DNA from: Metopolophium dirhodum | Lineage: Eukaryota; Arthropoda; Insecta; Hemiptera; Aphididae | NCBI RefSeq assembly: GCF_019925205.1 | Contig: NC_083561.1 | Location: 21,575,217-21,639,216 of the forward strand | Length of the DNA stretch: 64,000 bases | Reading direction: 5' to 3' | Shown here: positions 13,340 through 23,399 of the stretch, piece by piece | How the letters are laid out: each line of letters begins with the position of its first letter | Position numbering within the stretch: position 1 is the stretch's first letter | Position numbers and translations under genes: made by a program | Notes under the pieces: generated by a model | What the model was told of the DNA's origin: nothing | What the model saw: the letters and a program-made list of their open reading frames with translations, nothing else | Databases searched by the model: none

Positions 13340-13791
13340 CAGTGGCGGCTCGTGGTTTGGACGACGGGACGATCGCACCCCATACTAAAATTAATTAAAT
13401 GAAGAAAATGAATTGTATTATATTCTTAATTTTACATTTTTAAAAAATATTGCAAATTTTTAAATAGTAAAATAGCTTACTAAATTACCTACTAGTTACT
13501 ACCTACTTTACATTTGTATATTACATTAATTGTCGTGTGCGAACTGGTTATTTCTCTCAGATACCAGGAGCATATGGGTACGCCGTACGCATGTACACAC
13601 GAGCAGAGTGTTTGGACGACCGGCAGCGTCGTCCGAACAATATTCGTATTACGCATGTATAAGCGACTCGCTGCAATCGTGTGCGCGCGGGTACGTTTAT
13701 TGTTGCTCCGATGTTATATTATACGGGTTTGGACTACCACTATTATATTTAAAATCGCACCTTAACCACCAGTACCCTCGAGCCGCCACTG
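13340..13791. mobile_element. hAT-type MITE with perfect 8-bp TSD
   Basis: A perfect 13-bp terminal inverted repeat, CAGTGGCGGCTCG, lies at 13340-13352 and 13779-13791. The identical octamer AATGTAAT flanks both ends (13332-13339 and 13792-13799). The CAGTGG start and 8-bp duplication are diagnostic of the hAT superfamily. The 452-bp interior holds short open frames but no transposase signature, so it is non-autonomous. The perfect duplication suggests a fairly recent insertion relative to other elements here. Confidence 0.9.
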
Positions 13792-14032
13792 AATGTAATG
13801 TTTTGATTTTTAAGAATATTTTTGTTTTAGCACGTTAAGAGGATGCATCGGCGTTTGTTTTCTCTCTCCGGGCGCAACATAGAATCATTCACCCAGAATC
13901 ATTTTTTTTTTATTTTTGAGTAAAACCATCAAATAAAAAATCTATTGGTAATAATATTTTTGAGGGCATTGTCATATAGATTTGTCTAAATATTGTTTTA
14001 AGACAATATTTATACATAATTTAAATTTACAA

Positions 14033-14326
14033 CTTTTTTTTTATTATTTTTTTTTTTTTTAATTGATCCTTAATCCCGACATCTATGGCCATTAGCTGTT
14101 AGTAGGGTTGTATTGTGGTGGTGGTAGGGTTTTGAAGTGGTGGGTTTTTACACGTGAGTGTTTGGCAGAATTTTTGATTGGGCACTCGTAAGTATGATGC
14201 CCGGGTGGGGGATGGCGGCACTTGTTCTCCGGACACCGTGACTTGCCCGAAGAAAATTGCCACTTGTGACCAAGGAATCGAAGCGGCGCCGGTTAGGTTA
14301 GACCGCTCGGCCACTCCGTCCCCCTT
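14033..14326 (-). mobile_element. tRNA-Ser-derived SINE, minus strand
   Basis: Read on the minus strand, the element starts GGGGGACGGAGTGGCCGAG (tRNA-Ser-like head with A box) near 14326. A tract with GGTGTCCGGAGAACAAGTG and AAATTCTGCCAAACAC follows, and it ends in an A-rich tail (T run on the plus strand at 14033-14062). It matches the copy at 42.63 kb over its whole length. The B box is weakened. It appears full length but diverged. Confidence 0.85.
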
Positions 14327-14339
14327 ATTATTTTTAAAG

Positions 14340-16233
14340 TCAAATAATGATAAAATTTATAACCGATATGCCATCCTTCGAAGACATAATATAATAATTA
14401 TTTTCTATAATTTTTGTAATATGTGATTTTACTCTGAGATTACTCAAAAATCATTAAAAAAAACATTTTAGGTGAAAACGTTTTTCTTTGTTGCACGTGA
14501 GTCTGAGACACAGTGTTGTGCCTTGTGCACAGATAACTTTAAAATTAACTTGATTAGATAATTATACAGTTTTTAGGGTTTTTAAGACTTTACATATTTA
14601 TAGTTTTATAGTTTATTATTATTACTATATTTTATATAAAAATACAATATACATTTAATAAATAAATTTGGTTAAAAAAGGTACGTTTAACGGATATTAA
14701 TATATTAGACATTTTATAATTTAATACAATAATTACTTTTTTGACAAAAATTTATTTATTTCAAAAAAACATAATAATCAATGCAGATAATTAAATCTAA
14801 AAAAAATTGACAATTTATTTTGGTTAGGTTTAAACATACTAAGATTCAAAATTATTACGCAGTTCGGATGATGCCTTTTGAACTAATTGTGCCATTGGGA
14901 GCGTTGGTTTAATTTTCAATTAAAAGTTATAGAAAAACGAAAAAATCAAGTAAAATTAATAAAAACATTATCTAATTAGGTATCTGTACATAATCAGATA
15001 ACAGTTTTATTCATCTAGACTAGATAAGATAAAACGATACTGTGTATTTATTTTATCTAGATAACTTATATATAGATAACGCATAACACTGCAGTGAGAC
15101 GAAAACAAGTTTTGCGCTGACATAATCTTAAGACGAGGCGTTATTAACAGTCAACCGTTCGGTCGCTTAAATTATACCTTACCGAATTTATCATTTTAAA
15201 CACAAAGCGTGGCACGGCGTAATGTGTAGGCAAAATAGGTGCATTACTGTATAGGGGAACGTAATTTTTTTAAGTATTCAATTATTATAGGTAACCGGCT
15301 TAATATGTCACTGCAGTTTTATTGTTCTCTAATATTATATTTGTATATATGTAGGTATTTAATAAATGTTTGAATATTATGATACAGTATCCGCAGTGAA
15401 AATATAAGCTGTACACATTAAATTCATAAAATATTCAAAGTATATTATTATAATATAATATGGAGTTGTTTTACAGAAACGAGCGGAAAAATGCAAACAC
15501 TTTCTTGATTAATGAGCAATAATATTATATTATACTAAACACATTATAATATTGTGTTTATGTATTGGAAATCAATTTCCATCTACTCGACGTTAACAAA
15601 ATTGTATGTCATTCGTGTCGGAAGGATGAACTAATAATGAAAAATAGTATGACGTAACACTTGAGATATATTTCAAGCCACGATGTTTAATTATTATCAC
15701 AAATAATTTAGTATGCAATCATGAGTAATGTTTACTGAATAAAGAGTTGTAAAATCTATTCAAGACTACTATGTTTAAACCGTTATATAACAGGAAAATG
15801 TGAGCTAAAATTATTCCAGTTATGCCGTTGAGGCAAATTTTGTTTAATCATCAGCCTGTGGACTTGATACCAAAGCTATTATAGAATTTATATAAATATT
15901 ATATTTAAAACAACGTATTTATTTTAACTCTTTGGCCAAGCATGGTTTCTTATTTTATGAAAATATTCGTATAAAATGTCTTCGTCAAAATTATTATTAT
16001 AAATACATATTATTGTATTCAAATAATAGGAATACTATAGGAACTATATACCTACTGCCCGCTAATACTTTTGCACACAAGTGGTATTTTTCAACAGCTG
16101 TTATTTTTACGTATTATCATTTGTTTATCTTTTTACATTTACGCACACTCTGACCGAACTCGAATTAAAAATACAATCGTCCCGAGTTTAGTAGGTTTAG
16201 GTATACCTGTTGTGCCACCGGCCACCGCACTAC

Positions 16234-16271
<38 letters not shown>

Positions 16272-18009
16272 AATCGCACGGAGCTGTATAATATTATGCT
16301 TTGTAGACAATAATAATTAATAGTGCGGTTGCCGGCCGTGTTTGTTATTTTGTTGTCACACTGTTCACGCGAATTTTAAATACGTCCGGATTAATAATTT
16401 AACCCTGGCCGGCCAATTCACTATTGCTGGCATTGTTGTTGTTGTTATGATTATACATATATGTATATTATATTATAATGACACGTACACGTGGTGGATA
16501 AATACTACCTATTGCTCTCACGTATACTGTCCGATCGGTTTAGAAAACTCCATCGGTAATTTCCAGGGCTTAAAACCGTGCAAAATCGGGTTCAAAATCG
16601 AATGCGAAATCCACCGGACTTGGCTTCAAAAAATAATTATAATAGTAAAATGCTATGCTAACATATTATTACATATAAAACGATACATCCTTCAACAATA
16701 ATATTATTGTCGCTGAATATGCAAATGTAAACGATTATCGATTGGCACACGTGATACAACCGCTGCTGCTGCTAATATAAAATGATAATATGTTATTCTA
16801 GTACGCAAAACAAATATTATTGGTTTAGTGCACTGATGTATGGATATAGCGTGTTCCTATAATCTATAAAATGTTATATCATAGGTTCTGTTGTAAAATT
16901 GTACGAGCTTTTAAAAAACTTGTACCCCTGTTCTCCCTTTCTACCATCGCGACCCCTCCCCTCCACCCTTTAATCCAGCTCTAGGCTGCTGCAGAGAACA
17001 GGCGCATCATCAGCAATCCGAATGTATCTATATTTTTTTGGTATAAACCACGCATCACGCCGCACCGCGCCAAACATAAAATTGTACGTCATTATAATAT
17101 TACAATAAAAATATCTATAAAAAGAGTGTAACGAGAAGACCTGATAAATTGAATAACTTTGGTTCTAAATTTCTAATCGATATTTTATTTTTATTTTTTT
17201 ATTTTACAAAAATGTATAAATTGTTTTTATGAATTTGATTTTAACCTGTATGTGGCGTTCTCTTAATATTACAACCCACCAATTTTAAACTAAATATTTC
17301 CTATTTTTATTTTTGAACAGCGTTACACCGAATATCACGAATAACGAATTGAATAAAGTTTAAACTTGAAATCATATATAAAAGTTGGTATTTTTTATGG
17401 GCGACGGAATACACTGGGTCAACGATAGTTAAATAATATCCTCTTATATCTATAATTTTATAGACGACATTTAGCAAAACTATAGGTATTACTTTTGTAT
17501 AAAATATTACTATCATCGTAGATTTTATTCGAATCGGACACACGACCGGATATCGGCAACGTTCGCGATATAATATTATAGTACCGGGAAATTGTTTTCC
17601 CTTCCAAATCGGAATTCATGAAAACGTCGCATTTACCCGCAGTATAACGGCGGCGCTCGATCTCTTCGACAGCACACGCCGGGGAGGACATATTATTATA
17701 TATTATTTTTGTTTGTAATAATAACAAAACAACGCGCATCAGGTGCTAGTCCTATATTAGTTTTCAGCATGGTAAAGGTGAATATTATTCAGAAAAACAG
17801 ACACACAATAGACCGCAAGAGTGAGTATACATATGCGTACATAGTCACAGCTGGCGCATATTATAAGTATACAGTTTTTAAATAAAACTTCGGTACTCGC
17901 AGGGCATATTATAATATTAATATATTGGTGAGCGTTAAAGAGCTGCTCCGGCACCCCGAAAGTGCAATTTCGTACTTTTTTTAGAAATTTAGTGACCAAT
18001 TGTCAATTC
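14340..18009. other. Intron-like AT-rich DNA, no gene seen
   Basis: The longest open frame (16342-16701, plus strand, 119 codons) has a hydrophobic but unremarkable translation, lies beside simple repeats and shows no family motif; I do not call it a gene. An AAT microsatellite lies at 16234-16270. Nothing else specific is seen. Confidence 0.5.
16234..16270. repeat. AAT microsatellite
   Basis: About twelve uninterrupted AAT units lie in a row. Confidence 0.92.
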
Positions 18010-18011
18010 GT

Positions 18012-18350
18012 AATAATTATTGAAACAGAAGATTTGGAAGTTGTAATCCAAAATTTCACCCTGGAATGACGATCCAGTATTAGGGGTGTTTTTTTTTTAA
18101 ATATATGAATCAATTCGTTTTATTTAGAGCGATTCCCAGCACCTTTAACAGTGAAACATCAATTCAAGGGTGACATTTTAGATAACTAATTCCAAATCTT
18201 CAGTTACAAATTATAAAAAAGGAGGTAAGTAGATGTCGCTCTGCTGTACAGTAGGTTACAAATGGGTCAATGTATAATGGATTGTATTAAACTTGAATTC
18301 AATGATATAATATAATTGTATAAGAAAAACGATTCTGAGCGGAGATGGTT
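18012..18350. repeat. Interspersed repeat with imperfect stem-loop
   Basis: The segment 18224-18350 matches 53835-53965 nearly base for base (for example GTCGCTCTGCTGTACAGTAG and AAAAACGATTCTGAGCG), so it is a dispersed family. Just upstream, 18022-18070 and 18160-18210 form an imperfect inverted repeat around GAAGATTTGGAA. The motif GATTCTGAGCGGAG recurs inverted at 20925-20942, so the element may originally have run to about 20.95 kb, with the Helitrons inserted inside it. Confidence 0.65.
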
Positions 18351-18423
18351 TGTCAGTCTGGATTTGTTATATTGTTATTATTAATTATTATAGCCGGTTA
18401 GTTGAATTAATATTATAATATTA

Positions 18424-18672
18424 CTAGCTGATCCCGTGCACTTCGTTACCCATTAAATGTACAAACTTTTATATGACTCAAACTTTGTTCAATGCGTTAT
18501 TTAATATTCGGTGTATGATGTTCTAGATTTATCTTAACTTTTCTGTTGCTCGGAATAAAAATTCTGATTCGCAGCAGTATATTATCAGGTAGGCCATCTA
18601 CCTGAGGTAGATCGCGGACTCCGTGCTGTTTGTACGTAAGTGTATGAATTAATTCTAAAGTATCAAAATTAT
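18424..18672 (-). mobile_element. Helitron 3' end fragment
   Basis: Read on the minus strand this ends ..GTGCACGGGATCAGCTAG before T, the CTAG|T terminus of insect Helitrons. About 245 bp is shared with 49955-50205, including TATTTAATATTCGGTGTATG and GGTAGATCGCGGACYC. The Helitron 5' end is not attached here. Confidence 0.68.
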
Positions 18673-18679
18673 ACGTTTA

Positions 18680-18734
18680 GAAAAAAAAAAAAAATATTAA
18701 ATTTTTTCTACATTATTTATATAGGATGATTTTT
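18680..18734 (+). repeat. Repeat, inverted copy at 23.34 kb
   Basis: Beginning with a poly-A run, this 55-bp segment is an essentially exact reverse complement of 23336-23393. The adjacent word ATAAGTTTGTCGTTTTTAC (18742-18760) also recurs inverted next to the partner, but on the opposite side of the core, so the two copies are permuted. Confidence 0.75.
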
Positions 18735-19682
18735 GTAAAATTATAAGTTTGTCGTTTTTACTGGGTATAACTTTGATAAAAAAAAAAAAATAAAAAGTAA
18801 ATTTAACCCTTTTAAAATTAGTCTATCTTCTTCACAGAGGTCTAACCTTCACACAAACATTCATTTATATACATATATAATTGAATCCTAGTTGCATTAC
18901 AGTTTTTTCGTGAAGTATTTGATTGTCTTGGTCGTGGCATGGTATCTTTAACGAGAATATTGGCACAATAAAACAAACTCGTACGTAGAAAATGCGTGAT
19001 TGTGTAATTATAATACATTTATTTTATTTTGTTTTTTGTTTATTTAAATGGTTGTTATTGATTACGAAAAAATATTATAATAATTATTATTATTTATATA
19101 TATAAAATACTAGCTGCTCTTGCGCACTTCGTGGCCCGTACAAAATGACAACGCTTAAAAAAAAATTTTCAACTCCTTTTTGGTGTAACTCACTGCAGTA
19201 TGTGCATATCATGAGCCACCCTGGTAGGCAATGTGCGAAAATATGATTTGATGCAACCAATAATAAATAAATACTTTATCTATTAATTATTTCTTCTATA
19301 ACCAATAGCGACCATTTATATATACAAACATTTTCACCGTAAATCTCAAAATCCCTGTTTGAGCATTTTCCCCAGGCTTCTATTAATTTGTCGTAGCGTA
19401 ATGTTATATAGCCTAAAGCCTTCCTCGATGAATGGACTATCCAACAAAAAAATATTTTTTTAATTCAAACACTAGTTGTTCCTGAGATTATATTATATTA
19501 TACTAGCTGACCCTGTGCATTTCGTTGCCCTTAAAAAATGACGTCCCTTAAAAAAATTATGATTGTTCAAATTCTTTTGGATGTAACTCGCAGAAGTAAT
19601 TGCAATTCAGCCACCCTAGTAGGCAATCCGACTACGTCGGATTGCGGACATTGTGCGACAGCATATCAAGTATATATGTATA

Positions 19683-19770
19683 TCTAATATATAAAAATTT
19701 CGTGCCACAGTGTTTGTTATTGAACTCCTCCGAAACGGCTTGACCGAAACTAAATTATGTTATAATTATT
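19683..19770 (+). mobile_element. Plus-strand Helitron 5' end-like segment
   Basis: It begins TCTAATATATAAAAATTTCG and contains CTCCTCCGAAACGGCTTGAC, a word common just inside insect Helitron 5' ends. No matching plus-strand CTAG 3' terminus was identified, so the right boundary is unknown. Confidence 0.5.
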
Positions 19771-20090
19771 AATAGGTGTATACATTTTTAATGAAATAGA
19801 TCAAGTATGATAGAGAAATTCGGAATAAACATTTACCAGACTTAATGGAATACTTTCGGTTACCAATTGTTTTCCATGAATTTTTTGAGTGTACTGTTGA
19901 TAAAGAACCATTTTTGAAGTTAAATAAGAATTGTAACTATATAATATTTTTATATTTTATTTTCTTATTTTTTTTTAAATATATGACGTTGGCGAGTAGA
20001 AAATATTTATATAAAGTTTGGCTGTTCATACAGTCCTTGGTACTGAGTTAGAAGCTCCAAATTTTACTTGTTGCAGTATGTTTTAATTAT

Positions 20091-20414
20091 GAGAAAAATA
20101 GACAAACACCATCTTCCTCTTTAGTTTAATATAATCACAAATCAGTGGAAAACTATGCCAATAATTATACCACTAAATAGTTATGGTGAAACTTATTTAC
20201 TCGATGATAGTCGCATATTTGTGTTAGAGTCAAAATATGACCGGATTTAAGAAAATATCGAAAATTACTCATAATACCACCAAGACCAAATATGCGACCA
20301 TCATCGAGTAAATAAGTTTCACCATAACTATTTAGTGGTATAATTATTGGTTAGTTTTTCACCGATTTGTGATTATGTTAAACAAAAAAGGAAGATGGTG
20401 TTTGGCTCTTTTTT
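20091..20414. repeat. Long palindrome (~130-bp arms, 65-bp loop)
   Basis: The left arm 20091-20221 and right arm 20287-20414 are reverse complements with only scattered mismatches. Shared words include ACCATCTTCC / GGAAGATGGT and TTATTTACTCGATGATRGTC inverted. The spacer is 65 bp. A transcript would fold into a hairpin of more than 120 bp. No terminal duplication was found, and the arms match nothing else seen in the window. Confidence 0.92.
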
Positions 20415-20416
20415 CA

Positions 20417-20542
20417 CCACATTTGTTCGACTCTTTCGGCCAGCTCATCTCGATCATAGTTTTGCTCCCGTTCCAATTCGCGATTGAATGCATCATGCGT
20501 GGGCTTCCAACATGAGTAGCTGAGAGAATGGTCAAACGACAA
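20417..20542 (-). pseudogene. Helitron Pif1-like helicase domain remnant
   Basis: A 42-codon open frame on the minus strand reads ..HDAFNRELEREQNYDRDEL and continues AERVEQMW. The pattern NREL..E.NYD.DELA..VE is the segment that leads into the Pif1-type helicase domain of Helitron Rep/Hel proteins; the full protein is well over 1,000 residues. The frame opens after an in-frame stop and ends where the right arm of the palindrome begins, so all helicase motifs (Walker A onward) are missing. It sits 30-150 bases inside the 5' end of Helitron B, so a large internal deletion has occurred. Recognition is from memory of the family pattern; a translated search would settle it. Confidence 0.55.
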
Positions 20543-20899
20543 CTAAAAACTCCTCTTTATATAAAAGTATAGATATATTATAATATTAGGGCGTTCAAAC
20601 AAACAAACAAACTCTACAACTTTATATATTAGTGTAGATTATTATTTTTTATTCGTTGCTCTGGCGATAATCTAAGCGTTAGAAATTAAAATCTCATTTT
20701 TAGCGGTTTTTGTAATTTGTCGGTAGTTTTTCCTTTGGAATTAAATAACTATTGATAAAATCGAAAAATGACCTCTTTAAAGTACTATCTTGATCCAATT
20801 TTCTAAAAGATAAAGTACTATAATATGTTGAAATCGAAGCTCTCCTTCTGGTAGAAATTTTGTATACAGGATAAAAAAAATAAACAAAAAATAAACACC

Positions 20900-20945
20900 A
20901 CGGTAAAACTATACTAGTTTCCTCGCTCCGCTCAGAATCTAAAAT
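20900..20945 (-). repeat. Repeat end with GCTCAGAATCT motif
   Basis: CTCGCTCCGCTCAGAATCTA is the inverse of the GATTCTGAGCGGAG word at 18328-18342. It parallels CGCTTCGCTCAGAATCTA at 55255-55272, which closes the repeat that starts at 53.8 kb. It is therefore probably the right border of the same family. Confidence 0.55.
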
Positions 20946-21870
20946 TGGTAACTAATTTTTTAAAAAAAGAGAAAGTATAACATTTCACTCTCAGTGTGCC
21001 AGACTGATGGAGCTCTGTATAAATGCCTATTTATAGTGAACATATCCACGCAATATACGTTATAATAAATTAATAATTATAATTTATAACAGTTGCGTAT
21101 CATATCAAATTATATTTTTTTATATTATGTCATAGAAAATGATGTACCATTATTGACCCAGATTTACGTAAAAATCACCGAAACATCCTGTGGTCATTGG
21201 AGAATAAACATACTTTTTAAATATGCTGTTTGCGAATTGTTATGATAATAATTGTTGAGAATAGCTTATTGGTCAATGTTCAAATTTCTGTACACCATAA
21301 GCTATACGATTTTTTTTTTAAATTAAATAATTAATGTATTATTATAAACACAATATACAGAGTATATTAAATAGTAATACAAACTCACAACAAAATTCCC
21401 ACAACAGTCATTATTTCCAATATCAAACTTCTTATCCACAAACCTCATTAAAATTATCTATATTTTTAATTCCCCTGCTATATTGTATAATATTTGAAAC
21501 CGTAATCCCGATTGTTTTGTATACATTATAGTATCATATCGATATCACTAATTACATACATTTCACACGCTATATTATATTAAATGTTAATATTGTTGTT
21601 ATCAAACTTGCAGAGCATTAATATGCTGATATATTTTAAATGTAATAAACAAAAAAAAAATAGTAATGAAAATTACATATACCTTTAAGCTGAGCTTGTG
21701 GTGATTTAGGGATTTATAATAACATATGCATTGTCTTAAATTACTTAATAAATAAATAATACTTATATTTTGATTTATAAATTGAAATTTCTTTTTTCTA
21801 ATATATACTAATTACTACCAAATTATATAAATTTAAATTATTATATTTTACACTACTATATACATACTAA

Positions 21871-21980
21871 CAGTGGCGGATTTAAGAGGGACTAGAGAGA
21901 ACCGCCCTCCCCCCATTGGCCTAGCATCTAGGTTAGTAAATTAAGCCGTTTTTAAATATTAGTGTCGTAAAACTTGGAAA
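21871..21980 (+). mobile_element. Solo hAT-like left end
   Basis: CAGTGGCGGATTTAAGAGG followed by a C-rich tract resembles hAT MITE left ends such as that at 13340. No inverse right end was found within about 1 kb, so it is likely truncated. Confidence 0.4.
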
Positions 21981-22937
21981 AAGACAATAGAAACCTCCAA
22001 AAAAAAAATTCTAGATTCACACAAACTATACATTAAATGTTCTAAAATTACAGAAAACATAATTACATTTAAAATGACATATAAATAATAATTTGGTCAG
22101 ATGTATAACATCATAATTTGATATGTCTTCATCGAGTAGGTAATAAGGTACCCACGAATAGTAATCGTCGTGCAGGTGTAATAAAAAATAAAGATTTGAG
22201 CAATTCTAAATGTCATTCAATCGTTATAATAATCTAATCAATTGATAAAAATCATAATAATAACCATCAGATTGGAATGTTACAATATCTATTTGTCTTG
22301 ATTTTGATCAATCAAATTAAAAATTTAAAATAATAATATCGAAATAATTATATTAATTTGTTAAAATATTATAATTATAGTCTAATAATAATATGTCTGT
22401 GGGGGCTTAAGTGAAAATTATACGTTTTAATCACTAACGACAAAATAATGAAAAAGTGACTACAACAACTGTTCACGCTCACGTTGCGTACACAAAACTA
22501 TTATTATGTTTCGTTCAGGCTTGAATAGCAAACCACGTATACCGCGTTTAGTGTATGGCGTACACACATCAATGGGTGGATATAATATGTGCGTGAAAAA
22601 ACGAACACGTCAGATGTACCTTCACTCGAAGTAAGAGCGTACACACATTGTTTCGGTGTTGAAACCTTTAATAATAATGTTCTCCAAACGTATTTTCGAA
22701 ACGTCGTCGTCGTACCTCAGAAATGCGTTCTGCTTTGTCTTAAAACATTCGAGTTCGTAATCAATAACCATAATTATCTCGAAATGTATATTTATGTTCT
22801 TGGAAATATTTTTGTTTACTTGGTTATTTAACTTATTTTACAAAAAAAACATTTTTTTACCGCTACCGTTTTTAAATTTTTTTATTTTTTTTAATGAAAT
22901 CTACAGTTTTGATTTCATATCCCAATGGAATATTTTT

Positions 22938-23095
22938 TTGAGAATTTCGTACGAGTATTTAATTAGTTAAGCATTATAAGTTAAACTTCGATGAGGGGAT
23001 TGGAGTGGCACAGAGGTACATCACAAAATGTTGTCCTACTCATCAAAACTTCAATTAATACTTAAAACTAATTAACTACTCATAAGAAATACGAT
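22938..23095. repeat. Imperfect foldback hairpin (~60-bp arms)
   Basis: The arms 22938-22996 and 23036-23095 pair imperfectly around GAGTATTTAATTAGTTAA and ATTAACTACTCATAAGAAAT. The loop (about 39 bp) contains TGGAGTGGCACAGAGGTACA. This looks like a small foldback element. Confidence 0.62.
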
Positions 23096-23335
23096 TTTCA
23101 TATATTGAAATTCACAGGAAAATGTTTTGCATCATAATATAATATTAAAGAGTTAAAAACCGTCGAAAACTTTATAAAAGTTATTCTATATTCTAAAATT
23201 CTAATTTTTTCGGAATTAGAATGAAACAAATATTAAATCTTTATATCAAAATGTTTTTTTGTTATGAGTAATTAAAATAATAATTTAAAAATTCATTAAA
23301 TGTTAACCATTTCAATAAAATGTGTATTAACCTTT

Positions 23336-23393
23336 AAAAAAATCATCCTATATAAATAATGTAGAAAAAATTTAATATTTTTTTTTTTTTTTT
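23336..23393 (-). repeat. Inverted partner of 18680-18734
   Basis: AATCATCCTATATAAATAAT and the adjoining poly-T run are the reverse complement of the 18.68 kb copy, 4.66 kb away. Confidence 0.75.
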
Positions 23394-23399
23394 GTAAAC

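Larger units (their letters stand above)
19503..20573 (-). mobile_element. Helitron B nested in Helitron A
   Basis: On the minus strand it starts TCTATACTTTTATATAAAG (20573) and ends ..GCACAGGGTCAGCTAG (19503) before T. It is 1,071 bp, far shorter than an autonomous Helitron, but keeps a helicase-domain remnant near its 5' end, a long palindrome, and an opposite-strand Helitron-like 5' end at 19683. It is therefore itself a composite. Confidence 0.6.
19110..20638 (-). mobile_element. Helitron A, interrupted by Helitron B
   Basis: On the minus strand the 5' end is TCTACACTAATATATAAAG followed by GTTTGTTTGTTTGAACGC (20638 down to 20585). It continues at 19489 with TAATCTCAGGAACAACTAG and CATTCATCGAGGAAGGCTT, and ends in CTAG at 19110. 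These words are well known from insect Helitrons (5' TC, 3' CTAG). The middle (about 19490-20584) is foreign and is Helitron B. Confidence 0.68.

Noticed and set aside
13514..13838. Two overlapping frames of 83 and 102 codons
   Set aside because: They lie almost wholly inside the hAT MITE, run past its right end and show no transposase signature.
16342..16701. 119-codon open frame
   Set aside because: No recognisable family, hydrophobic AT-driven composition, adjacent simple repeats and no splice or promoter context.
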